Source of the DNA: an uncultured Lachnospiraceae bacterium
GTDB lineage: Bacteria; Bacillota; Clostridia; Lachnospirales; Lachnospiraceae
Direction: 5' to 3'
Assembly (NCBI GenBank): GCA_944376975.1
Contig: CALWEE010000123.1
Span: 1-5,534, forward strand
Length of the DNA: 5,534 nt
Part shown: piece by piece, positions 1 through 5,372 of the stretch
Numbering within the stretch: position 1 is the first letter of the stretch
Layout of the letters: each line of letters begins with the position of its first letter
The notes under the pieces: generated by a model
The model's input: only the letters and a program-made list of their open reading frames with translations
What the model was told of the DNA's origin: nothing
Databases searched by the model: none
Translations under genes and position numbers: made by a program

Positions 1-1
1 G

Positions 2-103
2 GCGGACTTAAAAGCGGCGGGGGAGCGGATCGCGCCGGACTGCGAGCAGGACGGCATGGCGCGGGTCATCCGGCAGATGCTTTCGCTGCCCGAAAAAGGA
101 TGA
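2..103 (+). CDS. C-terminal end of a probable Cof-type HAD hydrolase (partial)
   Basis: An open frame enters from the left edge and stops at TGA 101-103, giving 33 residues. The stretch 'ADLKAAGERIAPDCEQDGMA' followed by RVIRQML resembles the extreme C-terminus of Cof-type (HAD-IIB) sugar-phosphate or flavin-phosphate phosphatases. These end with a '(N)A...K..A..I......DGVA..I...L' pattern after the last HAD motif. No catalytic residue lies within the window, so substrate and activity cannot be judged. Codon use (GCG, CGG, GCC rich) matches the downstream genes, so it looks like a genuine coding tail. ftsH follows after 82 bases with its own promoter, so the two need not be co-transcribed. 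Family assignment is by pattern memory from a short tail; a different protein with a similar helix end remains possible. Confidence 0.55.
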   Translation, partial: ADLKAAGERIAPDCEQDGMARVIRQMLSLPEKG

Positions 104-110
104 GGCTTTT

Positions 111-136
111 TTTCGCGTAAGTGTTGACTTGCGAAA
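111..136. promoter_or_regulatory. Imperfect inverted repeat overlapping the ftsH -35 box
   Basis: TTTCGC (111-116) and AAGT (119-122) pair with ACTT (127-130) and GCGAAA (131-136), leaving a two-base bulge (GT, 117-118) and a four-base loop (123-126). This gives ten base pairs around the -35 hexamer TTGACT (124-129). It could be a repressor operator or simply a hairpin at the end of the upstream transcript. The T-run (107-113) precedes the stem instead of following it, so a + strand intrinsic terminator is not supported. It does not match the HrcA CIRCE or CtsR operator consensus sequences. Confidence 0.4.
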
Positions 137-153
137 GAGCGGGTTATTATAAT
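124..153 (+). promoter_or_regulatory. Sigma-70/SigA-type promoter for ftsH
   Basis: TTGACT (124-129) and a perfect TATAAT (148-153) are separated by 18 bases, within the normal range for the housekeeping sigma factor. The predicted transcription start is near 160, leaving a short leader of about 26 bases. That leader includes the ribosome binding site AAGGAGG (175-181), four bases before ATG 186. Confidence 0.85.
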
Positions 154-185
154 AGAAAGACAAGGCGATCGCTGAAGGAGGACTT

Positions 186-2066
186 ATGGAAGAAAAAGAG
201 AAAAAGAACAAAAATAATAATGAAAAACAGAAGAACTACCAGAATTTCATTATTATCGCCATCGTTGTCCTCGCGGCCATGCTTGCCATCAACATGATGC
301 TGGACCGGGTGCGGGACAGCCGCCGGCAGGAGATTTCATACGATACGTTTATAAAGTGGCTGGATGAAGATAAGATCGACCAGGTGCTGATCACGTCGGA
401 CATGTTGGAGATCACCCTCGCGTCGGAGGCGGAAAGCAGCCTTCCCATAACCTATTACACCGGCATCGCGGAAGACGCGGACACCCTGGGCAAGCGGCTG
501 GATGATTCCGGCGTCTCGTTCAAGCGCCAGGTGGTCCAGTCCAGTTCCATGCTCTATACGGTGCTGCTTTATTATATCCTGCCCAGCGTGTTCATGATCG
601 GCATGGTCTTCCTGCTCATGCGCTCCGTCAAAGGCGGCGGCGTCATGGGCGTGGGCAAGTCCACGGCCAAAATGTATATGCAGAAAGATACGGGCGTCAC
701 CTTCCGGGACGTGGCCGGCCAGGAAGAATCCAAGGAATCCCTGCGGGAGATCGTGGATTTCCTCCATACCCCGGCGAAATATACCCGCATCGGCGCCAAG
801 CTTCCCAAAGGCGCCCTTTTGGTGGGCCCGCCGGGAACAGGAAAGACCCTTCTGGCCAGGGCTGTGGCCGGTGAGGCGAACGTGCCATTTTACTCTTTGT
901 CCGGCTCCGATTTCGTGGAAATGTTCGTCGGCGTCGGTGCCTCCCGGGTGCGGGATCTGTTCCGGAAAGCTCAGGAGACCGCGCCCTGCATCATCTTCAT
1001 CGACGAGCTGGACGCCATCGGCAAGAGCCGGGATTCCCGCTACGGCGGCAACGATGAACGGGAACAGACGCTGAACCAGCTGCTGTCCGAGATGGACGGC
1101 TTTGATTCCTCCAAAGGCATCATCGTCCTGGCGGCGACCAACCGCCCGGAGATACTTGATAAAGCCATTTTGCGTCCGGGCCGGTTCGACCGGCGGATCA
1201 TCGTGGAAAAACCGGACCTTAAAGGGCGGGTGGATATCCTCAAGGTCCACGCCCGCCATGTGAATATGGACGAGACCGTCGATTTTGACGAGATCGCCAA
1301 AGCCACGTCCGGAGCGGTGGGCTCAGACCTGGCCAATATCATCAACGAAGCGGCCCTGCTGGCAGTCAAGAACGGGCGGAGCGCGGTGAACCAGTCGGAT
1401 CTGTTTGAATCCGTGGAAGTGGTCATCGCCGGAAAAGCGAAAAAAGACCGGATCTTGAGCGCCAAAGAGCGGAAGATCGTCAGCTATCATGAAGTGGGCC
1501 ATGCCCTTGTGGCGGCGCTCCAGAAAAACACCGAGCCGGTGCAGAAGATCACCATCGTGCCCAGGACCATGGGTTCCCTCGGCTACGTGATGCAGGTGCC
1601 GGAGGAAGAAAAATACCTCATGTCCAAGGTGGAGATGGAAGAAGAACTGGCGACCATGCTGGGCGGCCGGGCAGCGGAGGCGCTGGTGTTCGATTCGGTG
1701 ACGACCGGGGCGTCCAATGATATCGAGCGGGCGACCCAGATCGCCCGGGCCATGGTGACCCAGTACGGCATGACCGACACCTTCGGCCTTATGAGCCTGG
1801 AAACGGTGGAAGAACGGTATCTGAGTGGCCGGGCCGTGTTAAACTGCGGCGAAGAGACGGCGGCCAAGATCGATAAAGAAGTCATGGCCATCCTGAAGAC
1901 GGCGTACGACAGGGCTTTTAGCCTGCTTTCCGAAAACCGGGAATGCCTGGATAAGATCGCGGCGTTCCTCATCGAGCGGGAGACCATAACCGGAAAAGAA
2001 TTCATGGAGATCTTTGAAAACGTCCGGGACGCGGACAAGGCGGGACCGTCCGTTGAAGCTGAATAA
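186..2066 (+). CDS. ftsH: ATP-dependent zinc metalloprotease FtsH
   Basis: 626-residue membrane-anchored AAA+ protease that unfolds and degrades damaged membrane proteins and some short-lived cytosolic regulators, working as a hexamer. Order: a Lys/Asn-rich cytosolic N-tail (1-18); first membrane helix (about 20-39); FtsH extracellular domain (about 45-120); second membrane helix (about 122-145); AAA+ module with Walker A GPPGTGKT (214-221), pore loop MFVGVG (F247), Walker B IIFIDE (D273, E274) and arginine-finger region ATNRP...LRPGRFDR (R330, R333). The M41 protease domain follows, with zinc motif HEVGH (435-439, E436 catalytic) and the likely third ligand D512 in [12 protein letters not shown]. 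The family usually shows HEAGH; Val replaces Ala at a non-ligand position, so activity should be retained. Length is close to E. coli FtsH (644). The start is fixed by AAGGAGG at 175-181. It has its own promoter upstream and a terminator downstream, so it may be monocistronic. Confidence 0.97.
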   Translation: MEEKEKKNKNNNEKQKNYQNFIIIAIVVLAAMLAINMMLDRVRDSRRQEISYDTFIKWLDEDKIDQVLITSDMLEITLASEAESSLPITYYTGIAEDADTLGKRLDDSGVSFKRQVVQSSSMLYTVLLYYILPSVFMIGMVFLLMRSVKGGGVMGVGKSTAKMYMQKDTGVTFRDVAGQEESKESLREIVDFLHTPAKYTRIGAKLPKGALLVGPPGTGKTLLARAVAGEANVPFYSLSGSDFVEMFVGVGASRVRDLFRKAQETAPCIIFIDELDAIGKSRDSRYGGNDEREQTLNQLLSEMDGFDSSKGIIVLAATNRPEILDKAILRPGRFDRRIIVEKPDLKGRVDILKVHARHVNMDETVDFDEIAKATSGAVGSDLANIINEAALLAVKNGRSAVNQSDLFESVEVVIAGKAKKDRILSAKERKIVSYHEVGHALVAALQKNTEPVQKITIVPRTMGSLGYVMQVPEEEKYLMSKVEMEEELATMLGGRAAEALVFDSVTTGASNDIERATQIARAMVTQYGMTDTFGLMSLETVEERYLSGRAVLNCGEETAAKIDKEVMAILKTAYDRAFSLLSENRECLDKIAAFLIERETITGKEFMEIFENVRDADKAGPSVEAE

Positions 2067-2074
2067 AATGTATC

Positions 2075-2121
2075 AAACCACTCCCTTATAGGCGGCCTAT
2101 CTATATCCGGAGTGGTTTTTT
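2075..2121 (+). terminator. Intrinsic terminator after ftsH
   Basis: AAACCACTCC (2075-2084) pairs perfectly with GGAGTGGTTT (2109-2118), and the T-run 2116-2121 overlaps the end of the right arm. The 24-base interior contains its own small hairpin, ATAGG (2088-2092) with CCTAT (2096-2100) around a three-base loop. It starts eight bases after the ftsH stop. The U-tract ends directly before the uvrC ribosome binding site (AAAGGGG, 2122-2128), which is unusually tight and leaves no room for a promoter between terminator and uvrC. Confidence 0.85.
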
Positions 2122-2135
2122 AAAGGGGAAAAGCC

Positions 2136-4013
2136 ATGTTTGATTTTGACGAAGAACTGAAAAAACTTCCGGGTAAACCCGGCGTTTACCTGATGCACGG
2201 GGAGAAAGACGAGATCATCTACGTTGGCAAAGCCATCAGCCTGAAAAACCGGGTGCGCCAGTATTTCCAGAGTAGTCGGAACCTGACGCCGAAGATCCGG
2301 CAGATGGTGAGCCACATATCCCGGTTTGAATATATCATTACCGACTCCGAACTGGAAGCGCTGGTGCTGGAATGTAACCTGATCAAGGAATACCGGCCCA
2401 AGTACAACACCATGCTGACCGACGACAAGACATATCCGTACATCAAGGTAACGGTCCAGGAGGATTTTCCCCGTATCCTTTTCGCGCGTCAGATGAAAAA
2501 GGACAAGGCCCGTTATTTTGGCCCCTATACCAGCGCGGGGGCGGTAAAGGACACCATCGAGCTTCTGAAAAAACTGTACGGCATACGCGGCTGCAGCCGG
2601 GTGCTCCCCCGGGATATTGGCCTGGGCCGTCCGTGCCTGTACCATCACATCGGCCAGTGCGACGCCCCCTGTCAGGGACTGATCTCAAAAGAAGCGTATC
2701 GGGAAAAAATACAGAAAGCCCTGCGTTTTCTCGGCGGCGATCACGCGCCGGTGGTGGATGAGCTGACCCGGAAGATGAAAGACGCCTCCGACGCCATGGA
2801 ATACGAAAAGGCCATGGAATACCGGGATCTGATCTACAGCGTGCGCCAGATCATGGAAAAACAGAAGGTGACCAGTTCCCATATGGAGGACCGGGACGTG
2901 ATCGGGTTTGCCCGGGCGGGCAACGAAGCGGTCGTCCAGATCTTTTTCATCCGGGGCGGCCGCCTGATCGGCCGGGACCATTACTACCTGACCGGCGTGG
3001 AAGAAGAAAGCCGGAGCCAGGTCATGACTTCTTTTGTCAAGCAGTTCTACGCGGGCGCCCCGTCGATCCCAAGGGAGCTGATGCTCCAGGAAGACATTGA
3101 CGATAAAGAGGTCATCCTTCGGTGGCTGTCGGAAAGACGGGGGCAGAAAGTGACCATCACCGTGCCGAAGAAAGGCCAGAAAGAACGGCTGGTGGAACTG
3201 GCGTCCAAAAACGCCATGATGGTCCTTGATAAGGACAGCGAAAAACTGAAGCGGGAAGAGGCCCGCACGCAGGGCGCCGTGCGGGAGCTGGAGCGGCTTT
3301 TGGATCTACCCTCCATCCTCCGGATGGAAGCGTTTGATATATCCAACATCAACGGGTTCGAGAAAGTAGGTTCCATGGTCGTTTATGAAAAGGGGAAACC
3401 CAAACGCAGCGCCTATCGGAAGTTCCGGATAAAAGACGTGGAAGGCCAGGACGATTATCAGTGCATGGAAGAAGTGCTGACGCGGCGTTTCAGCCACGGC
3501 CTTAAAGAACGGCGGAAGATGCGGGAAAAGGAAGGCGATCCGCGGATGGGCAGTTTCTCCGATTTTCCGGATCTTATCCTCATGGACGGCGGAAAAGGCC
3601 AGGTGAACATCGCGAAAAAAGTTCTGGATACCCTGGGCCTTTCCATTCCGGTGTGCGGCATGGTAAAAGACGACCACCACCGGACCCGGGGGCTGTATTA
3701 TGAAGACGTGGAAGTGCCCATGGACCGGACATCGGAAAGTTTCCGCCTGGTGACCCGGGTGCAGGACGAGGCCCATCGGTTCGCCATAGAATATCACCGA
3801 AGCTTAAGGAGCGCCGGCCAGGTCCACTCCATCCTGGATGACATCAAAGGCATCGGCCCGGCCAGAAGACGGGCCCTCATGCGCCATTACGGCGACATCC
3901 AGAAAATACGGAACGCGGATGAGGACGAACTGAAAAAGATCCCGTCCATGAACGAGCAGGCGGCCCGGGCCGTCTATCGCTTCTTCCACCCGGAAAACCC
4001 GGAAGAAGACTGA
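2136..4013 (+). CDS. uvrC: Excinuclease ABC subunit C (UvrC)
   Basis: 625-residue nuclease subunit of the UvrABC nucleotide excision repair system; UvrB bound at a lesion recruits UvrC, which cuts the damaged strand on both sides. Order: N-terminal GIY-YIG nuclease for the 3' cut (about 13-93; PGVYLM, then IYVGKA with Y29, R39, and a Glu in [11 protein letters not shown], probably E79). A cysteine cluster follows (C153, C167, C175, C179) with the spacing of the iron-sulfur ligands reported for E. coli UvrC. Next are the UVR motif that contacts UvrB (about 206-241), the RNase H-like nuclease for the 5' cut (about 395-555; D401 in AFDISN, D484 in [11 protein letters not shown]547 in QDEAHRFA) and C-terminal helix-hairpin-helix DNA-binding motifs (about 566-618; [12 protein letters not shown]). 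The family is usually about 590-625 residues, so this is complete. ATG 2136 follows AAAGGGG (2122-2128). The gene sits directly behind the ftsH terminator, so expression probably needs read-through or a promoter inside ftsH. Confidence 0.97.
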   Translation: MFDFDEELKKLPGKPGVYLMHGEKDEIIYVGKAISLKNRVRQYFQSSRNLTPKIRQMVSHISRFEYIITDSELEALVLECNLIKEYRPKYNTMLTDDKTYPYIKVTVQEDFPRILFARQMKKDKARYFGPYTSAGAVKDTIELLKKLYGIRGCSRVLPRDIGLGRPCLYHHIGQCDAPCQGLISKEAYREKIQKALRFLGGDHAPVVDELTRKMKDASDAMEYEKAMEYRDLIYSVRQIMEKQKVTSSHMEDRDVIGFARAGNEAVVQIFFIRGGRLIGRDHYYLTGVEEESRSQVMTSFVKQFYAGAPSIPRELMLQEDIDDKEVILRWLSERRGQKVTITVPKKGQKERLVELASKNAMMVLDKDSEKLKREEARTQGAVRELERLLDLPSILRMEAFDISNINGFEKVGSMVVYEKGKPKRSAYRKFRIKDVEGQDDYQCMEEVLTRRFSHGLKERRKMREKEGDPRMGSFSDFPDLILMDGGKGQVNIAKKVLDTLGLSIPVCGMVKDDHHRTRGLYYEDVEVPMDRTSESFRLVTRVQDEAHRFAIEYHRSLRSAGQVHSILDDIKGIGPARRRALMRHYGDIQKIRNADEDELKKIPSMNEQAARAVYRFFHPENPEED

Positions 4014-4023
4014 CGCCTTGCCA

Positions 4024-4052
4024 TTGGCGAATCCCGCCGGATATGGTATAAT
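4024..4052 (+). promoter_or_regulatory. Probable extended -10 promoter upstream of hprK
   Basis: TTGGCG (4024-4029) lies exactly 17 bases before a perfect TATAAT (4047-4052), which is also preceded by the extended -10 element TGG (4044-4046). The predicted start is near 4059. The -10 element is the first nine bases of repeat A1, while the -35 lies in unique sequence just after the uvrC stop. It would drive transcription of the repeat block and then hprK and glucokinase. Confidence 0.65.
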
Positions 4053-4109
4053 GTGAACACTTAGTGAATACGAGCGGAGCGAAGTATGAACTTAGTGAGA
4101 ACATATACC
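4044..4109 (+). repeat. 66-bp repeat A, copy 1 (imperfect hairpin)
   Basis: Identical over all 66 bases to 4291-4356, with unrelated flanking bases on the left side. It begins TGGTATAATG and ends CATATACC, so GGTATA (4045-4050) pairs with TATACC (4104-4109). Pairing continues with TGT/ACA (4052-4054 with 4101-4103), CACT/AGTG (4058-4061 with 4094-4097), AGT/ACT (4063-4065 with 4090-4092) and ATAC/GTAT (4068-4071 with 4084-4087), around a 12-base loop (4072-4083). The octamer CTTAGTGA occurs twice (4060-4067 and 4091-4098). It encodes no clear protein. The orientation label is arbitrary. Confidence 0.95.
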
Positions 4110-4112
4110 TGG

Positions 4113-4158
4113 ACACTTAGCGAATCGGAGCCAAAGGCGAACGATGAGGTTAGTGACC
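4113..4158 (+). repeat. Degenerate relative of repeat A (A')
   Basis: Immediately after A1, ACACTTAGCGAATCGGAGCC lines up with the internal part of repeat A (ACACTTAGTGAATACGAGCG). It continues through GCGAACGATGA to TTAGTGACC (4150-4158), matching the order GCGAAGTATGA...TTAGTGAG in repeat A with several substitutions and small gaps. The outer GGTATA and TATACC ends are not preserved. It looks like an old, decayed copy or a diverged subfamily member. The alignment was made by eye. Confidence 0.55.
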
Positions 4159-4168
4159 ATGGCATAAT

Positions 4169-4222
4169 AATTGCGCGATGCGCAATTCAGGCCGATAGAT
4201 CGGCCTGCCTTGCTTCGCAAGG
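4169..4222. repeat. Array of three abutting perfect hairpins
   Basis: Three perfect inverted repeats follow each other with no spacer base. Hairpin 1: AATTGCGC (4169-4176), loop GAT, GCGCAATT (4180-4187). Hairpin 2: CAGGCCGAT (4188-4196), AG, ATCGGCCTG (4199-4207); in RNA the loop would be TAGA closed by eight pairs. Hairpin 3: CCTTGC (4208-4213), loop TTC, GCAAGG (4217-4222). No T-run follows on either strand, so these are not ordinary intrinsic terminators. Possible roles are a structured part of the hprK leader, a small RNA, a protein-binding array or part of a repeat element; the sequence does not decide between them. Confidence 0.85.
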
Positions 4223-4229
4223 ATTATAC

Positions 4230-4256
4230 CCGGAAAGCCACGGCTTGGAAAGTAAA
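4230..4256 (+). repeat. 27-bp repeat B, copy 1
   Basis: Identical over 27 bases to 4355-4381. It contains a short hairpin, AAGCC (4235-4239), AC, GGCTT (4242-4246), and ends TTGGAAAGTAAA. TATACC (4225-4230) precedes it, as it also does in the second copy, but with one extra C at the junction. Together with A1 this suggests that A followed by B is the original unit and that the sequence between them in this copy is extra. Confidence 0.9.
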
Positions 4257-4290
4257 TGTCGCATACGCGCCGCTTCCTTTCCTGCGCACG

Positions 4291-4356
4291 TGGTATAATG
4301 TGAACACTTAGTGAATACGAGCGGAGCGAAGTATGAACTTAGTGAGAACATATACC
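4291..4356 (+). repeat. 66-bp repeat A, copy 2
   Basis: Exact copy of 4044-4109. It again starts with the extended -10 sequence TGGTATAAT (4291-4299), but no acceptable -35 hexamer is seen 16-18 bases upstream (CGCTTC region), so promoter activity here is less likely than for copy 1. It runs straight into repeat B2, sharing the terminal CC. It also contains a small start codon context, GGAG (4323-4326) and ATG 4333, which would give the 15-residue peptide MNLVRTYTGKPRLGK ending at TAA 4378-4380. There is no independent support that this is translated. Confidence 0.95.
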
Positions 4357-4381
4357 GGAAAGCCACGGCTTGGAAAGTAAA
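4355..4381 (+). repeat. 27-bp repeat B, copy 2
   Basis: Exact copy of 4230-4256, abutting repeat A2. The short hairpin is AAGCC (4360-4364), AC, GGCTT (4367-4371). Its TTGGAA (4370-4375) could serve as the -35 of a weak promoter close to hprK, because the downstream AT-rich sequence supplies a -10-like hexamer that copy 1 lacks. Confidence 0.9.
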
Positions 4382-4398
4382 CCACAATAAAAAATAAT
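4370..4398 (+). promoter_or_regulatory. Candidate weak proximal promoter of hprK
   Basis: TTGGAA (4370-4375, four of six consensus bases) is spaced 17 bases from AATAAT (4393-4398, five of six) in an AT-rich stretch. The predicted start is near 4405, just before the G-rich ribosome binding site. AT-rich DNA produces such matches by chance, so this is only a candidate. Confidence 0.35.
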
Positions 4399-4421
4399 AT
4401 AAAAAGAAAAGGGGGGCCTTT

Positions 4422-5369
4422 ATGTTTGACGATATGAAATATGAAGTCAGTTTGAAAAAGGTCATTGCGAAACTGGAAGTAGAACAGCTGAACCCGGAGA
4501 TCGCCATCGACAAGATCATGATCAGCCAGGATGACGTGAACCGCCCGGCGCTCCAGCTGGCCGGATTTTTCGAGCATTTTGACAACAACCGGGTGCAGGT
4601 CATCGGAATGGTGGAGCACACCTATGTTTCCGAGAATTACGAGGACGGCGGCGCCTGCATCTATGAACGGATCTTCCAGGTGGGTATCCCGTGCATCATC
4701 TTCTGCCGGAACCTCCGTCCGGTGGACGAGGTGATCCGCCTGGCGACCAAGTACGGCGTACCGGTATTCCTTTCCGCCCGGTCGACCAGCCGCATCATCT
4801 CCAAAGCCATACGTACCCTTGCCCTTGAACTGGCGCCCCGCATCTCCATCCACGGCGTGCTGATGGACGTTTTCGGCGAAGGCGTGCTGATCATCGGCGA
4901 AAGCGGCATAGGAAAGAGCGAAGCCGCGCTGGAACTGGTGAAAAGAGGCCACCGTCTCGTATCCGACGACGTTGTGGAGATCAAAGCCATCAGCGACGAT
5001 GAACTGGTGGGCACAGCGCCGGACATCACCCGGTACTTTATCGAACTGAGAGGTATCGGCATCGTGGATCTGAAGACCCTGTTCGGTATCCAGAGCGTCA
5101 AAGAGACACAGACGATCAGCATGGTGATCAAACTGGAGGAATGGGACCGGAACAAAGAATACGACCGGCTTGGCCTGGAAGAAAAATATACGGAATACCT
5201 GGGGCACAAGATCGTCTGTCATTCCATCCCGATCCGTCCGGGCCGTAACCTGGCCATCATCGTTGAGGCGGCCGCGGTCAACTTCCGCCAGAAACAGATG
5301 GGCTACAACGCGGCTCAGGAGCTGTACCGCCGGGTGAGCGGCAGCATCAATCGGAACCAGGAGGACTAG
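4422..5369 (+). CDS. hprK: HPr kinase/phosphorylase
   Basis: 315-residue bifunctional cytosolic enzyme that phosphorylates the PTS phosphocarrier HPr on its regulatory serine (Ser46) and removes the same phosphate. It thereby sets CcpA-dependent carbon catabolite repression in Firmicutes. An N-terminal domain (about 1-135) precedes the catalytic domain. There, H144 in IHGVLMD, the P-loop GESGIGKS (159-166, K165), SDD (181-183, D182), the signature IELRGIGIVDL (207-217, E208) and R249 in YDRLGL each sit four residues after the corresponding positions I recall for Lactobacillus casei HprK (H140, K161, D178, E204, R245). The C-terminal region PIRPGRNLAIIVEAAA (270-285) is also typical. Length matches the family (about 310), so the gene is complete. 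The start is set by the G-rich site AAAAGGGGGG (about 4407-4416), five bases before ATG. The following glucokinase starts three bases after the stop and must be co-transcribed. Confidence 0.97.
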   Translation: MFDDMKYEVSLKKVIAKLEVEQLNPEIAIDKIMISQDDVNRPALQLAGFFEHFDNNRVQVIGMVEHTYVSENYEDGGACIYERIFQVGIPCIIFCRNLRPVDEVIRLATKYGVPVFLSARSTSRIISKAIRTLALELAPRISIHGVLMDVFGEGVLIIGESGIGKSEAALELVKRGHRLVSDDVVEIKAISDDELVGTAPDITRYFIELRGIGIVDLKTLFGIQSVKETQTISMVIKLEEWDRNKEYDRLGLEEKYTEYLGHKIVCHSIPIRPGRNLAIIVEAAAVNFRQKQMGYNAAQELYRRVSGSINRNQED

Positions 5370-5372
5370 ATA

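Larger units (their letters stand above)
4014..4421. other. 408-base repeat- and hairpin-rich intergenic region
   Basis: No convincing gene is seen between uvrC and hprK. In order it holds: a promoter (4024-4052), repeat A1 (4044-4109), a degenerate relative A' (4113-4158), three abutting perfect hairpins (4169-4222), repeat B1 (4230-4256), a 34-base spacer with no recognised feature (4257-4290), repeat A2 (4291-4356), repeat B2 (4355-4381), an AT-rich stretch (4382-4410) and the hprK ribosome binding site (about 4408-4416). No intrinsic terminator with a T-run follows uvrC on the + strand. Transcripts started near 4059 would therefore be expected to run into hprK with a leader of about 360 bases. 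Confidence 0.8.

Noticed and set aside
88..113. Intrinsic terminator for the upstream HAD gene (GCC/GGC before seven Ts)
   Set aside because: The GC stem is only three pairs with a long loop, too weak to call despite the T-run at 107-113.
336..1259. 307-codon open frame on the - strand inside ftsH
   Set aside because: It is antisense to the unmistakable FtsH AAA+ domain, has a His/Gly/Asp-rich composition typical of shadow frames, and lacks a ribosome binding site or any recognisable motif.
4014..4029. Terminator hairpin CGCC/GGCG just after uvrC
   Set aside because: Four-pair stem without a following T-run; the bases also form the -35 region of the 4024-4052 promoter.
4062..4080. CcpA cre site near TGAATACGAGCGGA
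   Set aside because: It matches only the first half of the cre consensus; the second half (T..WCA) is absent.
4086..4298. 70-codon + strand frame through the repeat block as a real protein
   Set aside because: It is made of repeat A, A', the three perfect hairpins and repeat B; the palindromic DNA dictates the residues, and no protein-like pattern is present. Kept only as a low-interest observation.
4014..4421. CRISPR array
   Set aside because: Only two full copies of each repeat, unequal spacing, and adjacent different hairpins; no regular spacer pattern and no cas genes.
4014..4421. T-box or other classical riboswitch in the hprK leader
   Set aside because: No T-box AGGGTGG-type box is seen, and no aptamer core that I recognise; a covariance search would be needed to exclude rarer classes.
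4308..5222. 304-codon open frame on the - strand over hprK and part of the repeat region
   Set aside because: Antisense to conserved HprK motifs; low-complexity composition, no domain, and its end lies in non-coding repeat A2.
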